A stretch of DNA of 27,961 bases, from NCBI GenBank assembly GCA_934193095.1, contig CAKPUX010000025.1:1-27961 (forward strand), in the 5' to 3' direction. Both the position numbers and the translations under genes were made by a program. A model generated the notes under the pieces. It ran no database searches. It worked only from the letters and a program-made list of their open reading frames with translations, and was not told where the DNA came from. Below are positions 14,140 to 22,743 of this stretch, in pieces. The DNA is from an uncultured Dialister sp. GTDB lineage: Bacteria; Bacillota; Negativicutes; Veillonellales; Dialisteraceae. Within the stretch, counting starts at the first letter, position 1. The number at the start of each line of letters is the position of its first letter.

Positions 14140-14530
14140 TGGGTTCAGGGTTAGCCCTTGTGGCGGGGCGTCCCTTGATTGCGTGCGAAAGAGGTTCAGC
14201 GGGTTCTATGGGTTCAACTGGGGTGGTGCGGCGCATAAAATATAGAAGCGCCGCTTTTTTATAAAATTGTTCCCCACGTATCGTCATCCCGAGCGAAGCC
14301 CTCGATCTTTCTTGCACACCGGTAAATAGTAAGTGCGAGATAGCAGAATGACGTAGTACCAAAACTTCGTTTATGAAATGGCGCATACATGTGATTTACG
14401 TACTGCAATAAAGATTTCTCGGCTACGCTCGAAATGACGATACGAGAACATCATAGTCTAAAAATTGCGGCGAAGCCGCCACCTTCATTCCTAATTTCTA
14501 ATTTCTCATTCCACATTCGTGCAGAGCTTT
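14140..14530 (-). repeat. Composite repeat with inverted-repeat element, between smc and ftsY
   Basis: Left to right: module E reversed (GGGTTAGCCC...CCCTTGATTGCG), nonamers (GGTTCAGCG, GGTTCTATG), hairpin B (14228-14254) directly followed by TTTTTT, then element G copy 3 (14277-14444), a GCGGC-GAA-GCCGC hairpin (near 14467) and ATTCCTAATTTC units. Hairpin B plus the T run could work as a plus-strand terminator. No gene is visible in this 500-bp gap. Confidence 0.77.
14277..14444 (-). repeat. Inverted-repeat element G, copy 3 (inverted, about 168 bp)
   Basis: The ends are CGTATCGTCAT and ATGACGATACG, perfect inverted repeats of 11 nt that continue imperfectly to about 40 nt. The core contains GGCGCATACATG, the reverse complement of the CATGTATGCGCC found in copy 2, so this copy is inverted and its arms are full length. 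Confidence 0.6.
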
Positions 14531-14563
14531 CATTCGCACTCAAGGAGACAGCCCCCGCTAACC

Positions 14564-17500
14564 TCACTCCACATAATCCTTCATCTTCACGGTGATGAGG
14601 CTCGAGACACCCTTCTCTGCCATGGTGACGCCCTGCAGGGTGTCGGCAAATTCCATCGTCTTTTTCCTGTGTGAGATGACGATGAACTGTGTTTTCTTTT
14701 TATACTCGCCGATCATGCGGCTGTAGCGTTCGACATTCGCATCGTCCAAGGCCGCATCGATTTCATCGACGAAGCAGAAGGGCGCGGGGCGGTACGCCAT
14801 GAAGGAAATCAGAAGAGCGATGACCGTCAGGGCTCTTTCGCCGCCGGACATGAGCGAAAGCGGCTGGCGCTTCTTGCCGGGGAGCTGCAGGTACATCTCG
14901 ACACCGCCCTCCAAAGGATGCGCTTCATCGGTGAGCTCGAGGCGCGCCTTGCCGCCGCGGAACATGAGCTGCATGATGCGGCCAAATTCTTCATTGATTT
15001 TCTGGAAGGCTTTGGCAAACTGGCGCTCCATCGTCTGATCGATATCGCTGATGATGATCTCGAGCCCTTTCCTCGCTTCCGCGAGATCCGCCACCTGATT
15101 TTCATAGAATGTTCTTCGCGCGAGCTGACGGGCGTATTCCTCCTCGCCCTCCGGATTCACGCTGCCCAGCTGCGCCATGCGGCGGGCAAGATCCTTCCCC
15201 TGCCGCTCCATATCCGCCATGGAGCCGGAAAGGCGGAGCGCTTCCGCCTGCTGACGGGTCATGTGCCACGCTTCGAACTGCCGCAGCACTTCCGCTTCCT
15301 CGGCTTTAAACTGCGCGATCTTGCCCTCGAGCTCGGCTCTGTCGCGCTCGATCTTCGCTGTAGCAGCCTGCGCTTTCTTCCACGCCTCGTCCACCTCGCG
15401 CTGCCGGATGACAAATCCATTCGCATCATCAGACAGGCTTTCCTGCCGAATGCGGGTCTTCTGCCAGTGGGCCTCCGCTTCCTTGAAAGCAGCCCCTACA
15501 GAAATCAGCTCTTCAGCGAGTGTCTTCCGTTCCGTTTCGTTGTCATGCACGGCCTTTTCAAGAGATGCCCGGTCTGCCGCCAGCTCTTTTTCTGCGCGGC
15601 TGCGTTCCTCGAGCATGCGTTTCCCGAAGCTCACGCTCTCTTCCGCCTTGGTCAGAGCGACGTGGGATGCGAGAAGGGCTTCCTGCTTCTCCTCCAATGC
15701 CTTCCTCAGGCGCTCGCCCTCTTCATTGCCTGATGCAGCCGGAAGCTCGATAAAGGCGGACAATGCCTTTTTCAAACTTTCCACCTGCGACTGGGCCTCC
15801 GATAGCTTGTCCCTCTCCTCTTTCAGCTGCTTCCTGGCAAGAGAAAGGCGGCTCTGTCTTTCAGACATCGATCGCTCCGTCCCTTCGCGGCGCGCAGAGA
15901 GGGCAGCCAGCTCTACCTTGAGCGCCTGCCATTCTTCCCGCTCACGGCTGACCTCTTCAGCGAGCGCATCGCAGAAAGCCTCCTGCTCCTTCCTCCGCGT
16001 CCGGCAGAGCATGAGAGCCTTCTCGCCCTCCGCTTCCCGCGCATAGAGATCTGCGATTTCTTTTTTGCGGCCGAAATAGGTATTCTCCTTTTTCTTCATC
16101 GAGCCGCCCGTCATGGAGCCGCCTGCATTGACAAGCTGCCCGTCCCGCGTCACGATGCGCAGGCGATAGCCATACTTTTTGGCGACCCGCCGCGCCGCGT
16201 CCAGATCTTCTGCGATGAGCGTGCGCCCGAGAAGGGTATCGAGGAGATCCTGATACATCGGCTGACAGGAGAAAAGGTGAGAGGCGATACCGCAGATCCC
16301 CGGTTCCTTCGATGCCATCGCTTCCGTTCCATTGTTGTAGCGCGGATGCATGGACTCCAAGGGATAGAAGGTCGTGCGACCTAAATGCTTCTCCGAAAGC
16401 CAGCGGATGATCTCTCCCGCTGCCTTCGTCGTATCCGTCACGATATAGGAGATCTGCCCGCCAAGCGCCGCTTCCGCGGCCTCCGTATATTCGTCCGGCA
16501 CACGGATGAGCTCTCCGAGCGCTCCATGGATGGCCTCACCGAAACGGTCTGCCTGCTCCATGATGGTCTTCGTCACACGGGAAAAGCTCGCGTATTCCTT
16601 TTCCGCCCGTTCCAGATACGCCTTCTGCGAACGGATTGACGAAAGCAGCGACTCCTGCTTCCGTTCTTCACCGCCCAGACGAAAACGCAGCTCCTCCGCC
16701 GCTCGCAGTGCTTCGCTGTGCTGCTTGCCCTTCTCCGAAAGAGCGGTGAGGCGCTCCGTCTTCTCCTTCTCTTCACGAAGAAGCTCGGACAGCTCGCGCG
16801 AGGCTGTTTCTTCCTCCTCGGCTAGGGATGCCTCCTCCTTCTCATGATGATCGATCCCCGCCTGTAGACGCTCGATGTCTTCTCTTGCATGCACAAGCTG
16901 CTGGCTCACCTTCTCCTTTTCCTTCTCCTTTTCCTGCGAAAGAGCCAGCGCCCTCACATAGGCGGTCTCCGCCTCTGCCAGCGCTCTTGAGAGAGACTCC
17001 TTCTCCGCTTCTTTTGCGGAAACAGCTTCCTTTGCCGCCTGCAGGGACGCCTCCGCACACGAGAGCTCCTCCTTCGCACCAGCGATCTCTTCTGCGATCT
17101 CCTTCTCTGCTTCCGTCTGATCCTCTGCGGATACGGTGAGCTCCTCCCATTTCTCCTTCGCATGGGAGAGCGCCTCTTCCTTCACGCGGTAATCACCGCG
17201 CAGCCGCTCCATCTCCCGCTGGGCGTCCGCCATCGCGTCCCCCGCTTCGCGCAGCTTCTCCTGATGCGCGAGACGGTCCTTTTCCAGCGTTTCCTTAGCC
17301 AGGCTCGCCTGCGAGAGCTTCGTCTGCCACAAAGAGCCTTCATCCTGGAGCTTCAGCGCTTCATTTTCATAGCGTGCCGTCATACGTCCGGAGGATGTCA
17401 GCTTCAGGAGCCCCATCGTCGCATCGATCGCCCGCTTCTCCTGCGTAAGGCTCTTGTACTTTCTTGCTCTCTCTGCCCCTTCCTTCAAAGGCACGAGCTG

Positions 17501-18100
17501 CTCATCGAGAAGCGCCATCATATCCTTCACGCGCTCCATATTCTCCGCCGTCTTCTCGAGCTTTCGGAGTCCTTCCGTCTTTCGCATGCGGTACAGGCTG
17601 ATTCCTGCCACATCCTCGAAGATCACACGCCGTTCATCCGCATGTGCCGTCAGCACCTGATCCACCCGGTTCTGTCCGATGATCGCCATCGAGCCCTTAC
17701 CGAGCCCTGTCGGTGCCAAAAGCTCCTGAATATCCTTCAGGCGACAGCTTCGCTTATTCAGGTAGAAATCACTATCCCCATTTCTAAGGAGCCTTCGCGT
17801 GATCGCGACCTCTGTGGTATCGAGCGGCAGCTCGCATCCGCTGTTATCAAGGACGAGCGTGACCTCCGCCCCATTCTTTTCCCGGCGCGTCTCTGATCCA
17901 GAAAAGATCATATCCTCTGCCTTCTGTCCACGGATCTGGCGCACATTCTGCTCCCCCAGCACCCAGCGGACCGCATCGGAAATATTGCTCTTCCCGCATC
18001 CATTCGGCCCCACGATGACCGTCATGCCGTCAGAAAAATCGATCGTAGTCTTATCTGCGAAGGACTTGAAGCCCTGCAGTGTCAATCGGAGTAGTTTCAT
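14564..18100 (-). CDS. smc: Chromosome segregation protein SMC
   Basis: The 1178-aa protein has the full bacterial SMC layout and the expected length. The head starts with Walker A GPNGCGKS (31-38). A long coiled coil follows (about 165-490), then a hinge near 490-640 with GALGELIRVPDEYTEAAEAA, a second coiled coil, and a C-terminal head with signature SGGERALT (near 1084) and Walker B CFVDEID (near 1109). It dimerises at the hinge and, with ScpA/ScpB, compacts and separates the chromosome. The start at 18100 has AAGGAG 6-7 nt upstream and the consensus opening MKLLRLTLQGFKSF; an in-frame extension to 18331 is repeat sequence. ftsY follows downstream. Confidence 0.98.
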   Translation of the reverse strand: MKLLRLTLQGFKSFADKTTIDFSDGMTVIVGPNGCGKSNISDAVRWVLGEQNVRQIRGQKAEDMIFSGSETRREKNGAEVTLVLDNSGCELPLDTTEVAITRRLLRNGDSDFYLNKRSCRLKDIQELLAPTGLGKGSMAIIGQNRVDQVLTAHADERRVIFEDVAGISLYRMRKTEGLRKLEKTAENMERVKDMMALLDEQLVPLKEGAERARKYKSLTQEKRAIDATMGLLKLTSSGRMTARYENEALKLQDEGSLWQTKLSQASLAKETLEKDRLAHQEKLREAGDAMADAQREMERLRGDYRVKEEALSHAKEKWEELTVSAEDQTEAEKEIAEEIAGAKEELSCAEASLQAAKEAVSAKEAEKESLSRALAEAETAYVRALALSQEKEKEKEKVSQQLVHAREDIERLQAGIDHHEKEEASLAEEEETASRELSELLREEKEKTERLTALSEKGKQHSEALRAAEELRFRLGGEERKQESLLSSIRSQKAYLERAEKEYASFSRVTKTIMEQADRFGEAIHGALGELIRVPDEYTEAAEAALGGQISYIVTDTTKAAGEIIRWLSEKHLGRTTFYPLESMHPRYNNGTEAMASKEPGICGIASHLFSCQPMYQDLLDTLLGRTLIAEDLDAARRVAKKYGYRLRIVTRDGQLVNAGGSMTGGSMKKKENTYFGRKKEIADLYAREAEGEKALMLCRTRRKEQEAFCDALAEEVSREREEWQALKVELAALSARREGTERSMSERQSRLSLARKQLKEERDKLSEAQSQVESLKKALSAFIELPAASGNEEGERLRKALEEKQEALLASHVALTKAEESVSFGKRMLEERSRAEKELAADRASLEKAVHDNETERKTLAEELISVGAAFKEAEAHWQKTRIRQESLSDDANGFVIRQREVDEAWKKAQAATAKIERDRAELEGKIAQFKAEEAEVLRQFEAWHMTRQQAEALRLSGSMADMERQGKDLARRMAQLGSVNPEGEEEYARQLARRTFYENQVADLAEARKGLEIIISDIDQTMERQFAKAFQKINEEFGRIMQLMFRGGKARLELTDEAHPLEGGVEMYLQLPGKKRQPLSLMSGGERALTVIALLISFMAYRPAPFCFVDEIDAALDDANVERYSRMIGEYKKKTQFIVISHRKKTMEFADTLQGVTMAEKGVSSLITVKMKDYVE

Positions 18101-18131
18101 GAGTTCTCCTTCTTTGCATAATATCGTTCTT

Positions 18132-18140
18132 ATTATAACA
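18132..18140 (-). promoter_or_regulatory. smc promoter (extended -10)
   Basis: On the minus strand TGTTATAAT is a perfect extended -10 element, 32 nt before the smc start codon. No -35 match is present at the usual spacing. Confidence 0.65.
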
Positions 18141-18147
18141 TAGAGAA

Positions 18148-18385
18148 AAGGTTCGGGGTTCGCCCATGGAGCGTGCCGTCCCTTAATTACGACCGGAAAA
18201 GGTTCATCGGGTTCTATAGGTTCAAAGGGGAAGGTGCGGCGCATAACAATCAACAGTATCCTGCCCTCTGCCTCTTGCATTTCATCGCGGCACGCTCCAT
18301 AATAAGGCAAATGAGGCATCACCCCGTTCAACGACGCGCGGCACTTCTCTATGTATGCACCGCACTCCTGTCAGACTTTCCCTGA
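18148..18385 (-). repeat. Degenerate composite repeat upstream of smc and the second MATE gene
   Basis: Module E reversed (GGTTCGCCCATGGAGCGTG, CCCTTAATTACG), nonamers (GGTTCATCG, GGTTCTATA) and one arm of hairpin B (GCGGCGC, 18236-18242) are visible, but the second arm is missing. Further right a loose relative (GCGCGGCAC...GCACCGCAC, about 18333-18365) appears. It looks like a decayed copy. The rest of the divergent 320-bp gap shows no gene. Confidence 0.55.
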
Positions 18386-18420
18386 TAGAGCCTCAGATCC
18401 CTGTATTCTAAGGAGCCTTC

Positions 18421-19746
18421 ATGACAAAAGATCTCGATTTTACCCAAGGCAGCATCTCGAAAAAGATACTGCTTTTTTCTCTGCCCCTCATGGCCGGCAA
18501 TATCTTTCAGCAGCTCTACAATGTCGTCGATACACTGATCGTCGGACGATTCCTCGGCGAAGCACCTCTCGCCGCTGTCGGGAGTGCCTACACGCTCATG
18601 ATCTTCATCACCTCCATCCTGATCGGCCTCACGATGGGGAGCGGCGTCTACTTCTCCATCTGCCACGGACAGAAGAACACCGCACGCATGAAGCAGTCCA
18701 TTTATATTTCCTTCCTCTCCATCGGCGCACTCTCGCTCTTCCTGAATGCCATCTCCTATATATTTCTGGAAGAGATCATCCGCTTCATGCAGATCCCCGC
18801 AGACGTCACTTCTTACTTCCGTGACTATCTCCTATGGATCTTCTCCGGCATCATCGCCGTCTTCCTCTACAACTACTTTGCCGCCCTCCTGCGCGCCGTG
18901 GGAAACTCACTCATCCCGCTCGTCTTCCTCATCGTCTCCGCCCTCCTGAATATCGCACTCGACCTTCTCTTCATCCTGGTCTTCCAGCAAGGCGTCGCCG
19001 GCGCGGCTGAGGCGACCGTCATCGCTGAGTACGCTTCCGGTCTCGGCATCCTTTGCTACTGCCTTTTCTATCGAAAAGATCTTCTGGTAGAAAAGAAATA
19101 CCGCCGCTGGGACCCATCCATCTTCCGCGACATCTCCCGCCTCTCGCTTCTGACCAGCCTCCAGCAGTCCATCATGAATTTCGGTATCCTTCTCGTGCAG
19201 GGGCTCGTGAACAGCTTCGGCACCATCGTCATGGCTGCCTTCGCTGCCGGCGTCAAGATCGACACCTTGGCCTACTCCCCCCTCATGGACTTCGGGAATG
19301 CCTTCTCGACAGCCATCGCGCAGAACTATGGTGCCGGAAATCAAAAGCGCATCAAAGAGTGCGTCATCGCCTCAGCGAAGATGGTCGTCTCTTTCGCTCT
19401 CCTCACGAGCATCGTCATCTATGCCTTCGCTCCTGAGCTCATGGCCTTCTTCGTCCCCGAGACCGCGACAGAAACCATCGCGATCGGCGCAGGCTACCTC
19501 CGTATCGAAGGGGCCTGCTACATCGGCATCGGCATCCTCTCCATGCTGTATGCCTACTATCGCGCCATCAAAGAGCCCGGTATGAGCGTCATCCTGACCA
19601 TTCTCTCCCTCGGAAGCCGCGTCATCCTCGCCTATGCCCTCTCCGCCCTTCCCCTCTTCGGCGTCACCGGCATCTGGCTCTCCATCCCTATCGGCTGGGC
19701 GATCGCAGATGTGTATGGGGTGTGGAAAGGGGTGCGGGGAAGATGA
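18421..19746 (+). CDS. MATE family efflux transporter (MepA/DinF-like)
   Basis: The 441-aa protein has about twelve hydrophobic segments and the MATE pattern FSLPLMAGNIFQQLYNVVDT (18-37) with VGRFLGEAPLAAVGSAY after it. The second half repeats the layout (SLLTSLQQSIMNFGI). It would export cationic compounds across the cytoplasmic membrane. AAGGAG lies 7 nt before the ATG. It differs clearly in sequence from the MATE protein at 8309-9646, so they are not recent duplicates. It is probably a single-gene unit; no clear terminator follows the stop. Confidence 0.93.
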   Translation: MTKDLDFTQGSISKKILLFSLPLMAGNIFQQLYNVVDTLIVGRFLGEAPLAAVGSAYTLMIFITSILIGLTMGSGVYFSICHGQKNTARMKQSIYISFLSIGALSLFLNAISYIFLEEIIRFMQIPADVTSYFRDYLLWIFSGIIAVFLYNYFAALLRAVGNSLIPLVFLIVSALLNIALDLLFILVFQQGVAGAAEATVIAEYASGLGILCYCLFYRKDLLVEKKYRRWDPSIFRDISRLSLLTSLQQSIMNFGILLVQGLVNSFGTIVMAAFAAGVKIDTLAYSPLMDFGNAFSTAIAQNYGAGNQKRIKECVIASAKMVVSFALLTSIVIYAFAPELMAFFVPETATETIAIGAGYLRIEGACYIGIGILSMLYAYYRAIKEPGMSVILTILSLGSRVILAYALSALPLFGVTGIWLSIPIGWAIADVYGVWKGVRGR

Positions 19747-19838
19747 CAGGCCCCGTCCGTATCTTCTGCCCGCCGGCCTACCCATGCCTTCCCGATACGT
19801 TTCCCCGTCCCCTCTAGCTATTTCCTATTCGCCTATAG

Positions 19839-19844
19839 TATAAT
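19839..19844 (+). promoter_or_regulatory. -10 box upstream of the membrane-anchored hypothetical
   Basis: TATAAT at 19839-19844 has a poor -35 match TAGCTA 18 nt upstream. The start codon is about 40 nt downstream. Confidence 0.45.
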
Positions 19845-19883
19845 AGAAAATATTTTGACATAAGAGAACGGGGGAGCGCAGGA

Positions 19884-20393
19884 ATGAAGAAATACGTAGT
19901 CATGATCCTGATCGCGATCGTACTGATCATTGGCGGCGGTACATTTGCCTATTTCCACTTTGCCAATGGCGGACCATGGCAGGGGACATGGTGGGGCGTG
20001 CAGGACGCCGGTGTGAACTGGTCCGGAGATCACATACGAAATCTTGAGACCGTCACCTTCACCCAGAATGACGACAAGAGCATCACCGTAGACCATAAGG
20101 TCCAGCAGGGCAGCCGTGAAGTACCGGGCAGCCTCACCGGCACCGGCCGCATTGATGGCGGCCGCCTGGTCATCACGCCGAAAAACGGCGGCAAGGAGCT
20201 GGCTCTCTCCTACAGCGCGGTCTCCAGATCCATTGATACCCCTTTCACGAATGCGGACAAGAGTACCGTCACACTGAAGGCACTCGCCCCGGAAAACAAC
20301 GAGGAGATGGAATCCATACGAAGCGAGATCGTCCAGATCTCTCAAAAACCGGAAAATAAAATCGATACGACTTTATCGAAAGCAAAAAGCTGA
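19884..20393 (+). CDS. Membrane-anchored hypothetical protein
   Basis: The 169-aa protein starts with a single hydrophobic segment (about 4-25, VVMILIAIVLIIGGGTFAYF) preceded by KK. It therefore acts as a signal anchor with the rest outside the membrane. The outer part is hydrophilic, with GGPWQGTWWGVQDAG, a predicted beta-rich middle (VTFTQNDDKSITVDHKV, GRLVITPKNGG) and a lysine- and serine-rich tail. I do not recognise the family; the W-x-G-x-W-W start of the outer part is a feature of small secreted beta-barrel domains but does not prove function. GGGGGAG lies about 9 nt upstream. A terminator follows. Confidence 0.78.
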   Translation: MKKYVVMILIAIVLIIGGGTFAYFHFANGGPWQGTWWGVQDAGVNWSGDHIRNLETVTFTQNDDKSITVDHKVQQGSREVPGSLTGTGRIDGGRLVITPKNGGKELALSYSAVSRSIDTPFTNADKSTVTLKALAPENNEEMESIRSEIVQISQKPENKIDTTLSKAKS

Positions 20394-20397
20394 AAAG

Positions 20398-20442
20398 AAA
20401 AGCGTGCATATCGCTCTCTGACAAACGACATGCACGCTTTTT
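20398..20442. terminator. Bidirectional terminator between convergent genes
   Basis: AAAGCGTGCAT (20398-20408) pairs with ATGCACGCTTT (20430-20440), with As before and Ts after. The loop is 21 nt. It ends the plus-strand hypothetical and can also stop the minus-strand ytfJ operon. Confidence 0.75.
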
Positions 20443-20560
20443 ATGTTGCCGGTGCGGCTTCCCATGGGATCGCGGCGATAGCAGCGGCTTTTCCGCAAAT
20501 CTATGCGCCGATACCCGAAGGTCGTCTTTCGACGTTTCGTGAAATGGCAGGGGCTGCTCC

Positions 20561-20983
20561 CTACTCCTTGCTCTTCGCTTCGATCGCCGCCGTCTCTGCT
20601 TCTTCTGCCATGGCCTCCTTGGCTTCCTTGAGCGCCGCCTCTCTCACGGCCTCCTGCTTTTCCTTTTTCTTGGTGAAATGGGAGATGACCTCCGGGACCA
20701 TGTTCAGCACCTTATCGATGGTGCCATTCGGCCCTGCATTCTTGATAGAGAAAAGCTCGACGCGTTCCCCCTTCATGATGAGGACGGCGGTCGGTGTCAC
20801 CTTGCCGCCGCCGGCGCCCCCTACGGCATTCGTGCCCTGACTACCGGTGCCGAAGCCGAAGGAAATATCCACAAAGGGCACGATGGTCGCATCGCCCAGA
20901 TAGATGGGCTGTCCCACCACGGACTCGGTGGTGATCATCTTCTTGAAATCTTCAAAGATCTGCTTTCTAACTTCATCATCCAT
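20561..20983 (-). CDS. ytfJ: GerW/YtfJ family protein
   Basis: The 140-aa protein has the family core DATIVPFVDISFGFGTGSQG followed by a glycine-rich AVGGAGGGKVTPTAVLI and a charged, alanine-rich C-terminal helix. In Bacillus the homologue is a spore protein needed for germination, but the family is also found in non-sporulating Firmicutes, where the role is unknown. Its start overlaps the end of the DUF2953 gene by 8 nt, so translation is coupled. AGAGGAAAAG precedes the ATG. It is the last gene of a four-gene minus-strand operon. Confidence 0.9.
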   Translation of the reverse strand: MDDEVRKQIFEDFKKMITTESVVGQPIYLGDATIVPFVDISFGFGTGSQGTNAVGGAGGGKVTPTAVLIMKGERVELFSIKNAGPNGTIDKVLNMVPEVISHFTKKKEKQEAVREAALKEAKEAMAEEAETAAIEAKSKE

Positions 20984-21647
20984 GGTTCTTTTCCTCTTTT
21001 CTGAAATGCCAGAACTCTCTGGCGGGTCTCGACAGGAGAAGCCTGCCGGCTATATAGATCATAGTCAAAGGAATGATCCGCCCCTTTGCCTCCCCCGACA
21101 GGGTATTCACGGGCTCCAGATAATTCCATCGGATCTCTTTTGTCTCTTGGGCAAGGAACGCCATCGCCATACCGCAGGCAATGCCCGTCGTCATGGGATC
21201 GCCTGTCCCAAAGTCTCCCCGAATGCAGCACTGGCGTGGAAAGCTGTGCGACAGGATCTTCCCTGCCGCATGGAGGACGCGCTCCGCCAGACCATTCTCC
21301 ATCGCGAAACGGATCTCTTCCCAAAGGGTATGCCCCTTCTTCTCCTCTGTCTCTCTCTCGACTGCCGCCTCGCCAGAATCCGGCAGCCTCTCATGCACCT
21401 CTGCCTTCTCTTCTGCCTGTACGAGCGTTTCTTCCATCCAGTCTTCTTCAGGCTCTTCCATCATTTCCACGGGAGGGGGAGTCTCTTCTTTGGCAGACGG
21501 AAACTCGATTTTCTTCCTCCAAAGTCCGAAAAGCACAGAGACCGACAGGATGAGCCGCCAGCGCACGAGCGTCACGGTATAACGGATGGGGATCAGGAGC
21601 AGGATAAGAACAGCGGCGAGGAGTAAGGCAAGCATGCCTGCGATCAT
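20976..21647 (-). CDS. DUF2953 family protein (YtfI-like)
   Basis: The 223-aa protein has an N-terminal membrane segment (about 3-21), an acidic spacer rich in E and P (about 50-105), and a C-terminal domain with CCIRGDFGTGDPMTTGIACGMA (about 142-163), the recognisable DUF2953 core. In Bacillus the pair ytfI (DUF2953) and ytfJ (GerW) are adjacent, as here, which supports a shared function. It overlaps the WYL regulator by 4 nt and ytfJ by 8 nt. Biochemical role unknown. Confidence 0.85.
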   Translation of the reverse strand: MIAGMLALLLAAVLILLLIPIRYTVTLVRWRLILSVSVLFGLWRKKIEFPSAKEETPPPVEMMEEPEEDWMEETLVQAEEKAEVHERLPDSGEAAVERETEEKKGHTLWEEIRFAMENGLAERVLHAAGKILSHSFPRQCCIRGDFGTGDPMTTGIACGMAMAFLAQETKEIRWNYLEPVNTLSGEAKGRIIPLTMIYIAGRLLLSRPAREFWHFRKEEKNHG

Positions 21648-22678
21648 AGGCCGTAGAGGCGCGCCAGGCTCTGGGCTGCCTCCTTCACCTCCCGTACCAG
21701 GTACGACGGAGAGAGCACCTTGACGAGCGGTGCCTTCTTCAGAGCCCAGGCTTTCATGGCGGCTTGGGGGAGCGTCACTTCCATGGTCACCTTATCCGGG
21801 CTCGCAGAAATGAGACGGGCCCTCTTGCCGAAATCCGTCTGAATGTCTGTCAGAAGGCGCACATCTGCCTCGAAGGTGATCTCTACGGGATTTCCTGTAT
21901 AAATATCCCGATCTGCCACCAGAAGCTCATCGAGCTTCGCAGAGGCATCGGCGCCTGCAAGGCTTTTCTGTCCCCGCGCCGGCGCAGAAAGGAGCATGAT
22001 GTCCGCCATACGGTCTACGAAAAAATAGGAAATATCCTCCCGTCCTTCCACATTGCAGAGAAGACAGTACCGATCATCCGACGCGATCACCTGAAAAGGA
22101 TGTACGATATAGCAGCGCGCCTCTCCTGACGGGCTCACACCGTGATGCCGTTTTCCGTCCACTTCATAGTGGTCATAGTAAAAGGAAATCTGCCTCTTTT
22201 CGCAAAGTGCCTGCGAGAGCAGGACGAGCGTCTCCCTCACGTCCGGGAGATTCTGCGGAAGCGGCAGATTCCGTATGCCTTCCTTCCCATCCTCAAAAGA
22301 ACGGCACTGCAGTCTCTTCAGCTTCTCTGCGAGCTGGCGGATCTGTCCCGCCGGAAGATGCGAGAAATAGAGGAGATCAATCACCGTCTTCAGATCCTGT
22401 GGCGAGAGCACATGATCCCAGTACCAGTCAAGCGAAAGCGGCGCTTCCTTCCCATTCACCATGCGCGGCACCTCGCGGCACATCACAGGCAGCCCCGCCT
22501 CCTTCAGGCGGAGCAGATTTCTGGATATAGACTTGCGGCTCACGACCATCCCATACTTGCTCTCCATCAGGCGAAGAATGTCCTGCTGGGACAAAGGGTG
22601 ATCCTTGTCCGACTCGCGCAAAAGGACCTGCACGATGCGGATGATAGAGAGCTTGCTGCCCGTCTCACTGCTTGCCAT
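21644..22678 (-). CDS. WYL-domain transcriptional regulator
   Basis: The 344-aa protein has an N-terminal helix-turn-helix (about 8-65, with SQQDILRLMESKYGMVVSRK). A central WYL domain (about 150-235) contains RQISFYYDHYEVDGKRHHGV, HPFQVIASDDRYCLLCN and FFVDRMADI. A C-terminal WCX extension follows. WYL domains bind ligands or nucleic acids and control DNA-binding in bacterial regulators. AAGGAGGTGATCCT is a near-perfect ribosome binding site. It overlaps the next gene by 4 nt (ATGA), so it is co-translated with the YtfI-like and YtfJ proteins; whether it regulates them is not shown. Confidence 0.92.
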   Translation of the reverse strand: MASSETGSKLSIIRIVQVLLRESDKDHPLSQQDILRLMESKYGMVVSRKSISRNLLRLKEAGLPVMCREVPRMVNGKEAPLSLDWYWDHVLSPQDLKTVIDLLYFSHLPAGQIRQLAEKLKRLQCRSFEDGKEGIRNLPLPQNLPDVRETLVLLSQALCEKRQISFYYDHYEVDGKRHHGVSPSGEARCYIVHPFQVIASDDRYCLLCNVEGREDISYFFVDRMADIMLLSAPARGQKSLAGADASAKLDELLVADRDIYTGNPVEITFEADVRLLTDIQTDFGKRARLISASPDKVTMEVTLPQAAMKAWALKKAPLVKVLSPSYLVREVKEAAQSLARLYGL

Positions 22679-22743
22679 AGGATCACCTCCTTAGGAAAAT
22701 AAGGGATGCGGATACGAGGAAGCTGCCAGTGACACATCCCCGC

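Noticed and set aside
16842..17150. Overlapping frames inside smc
   Set aside because: High-GC coiled-coil coding sequence leaves many open frames on both strands; none has a start signal or recognisable domain.
18101..18331. N-terminal extension of smc
   Set aside because: The extension is translated repeat sequence and crosses the smc promoter; the conserved SMC start MKLLRLTLQGFKSF begins at 18100 with a good ribosome binding site.
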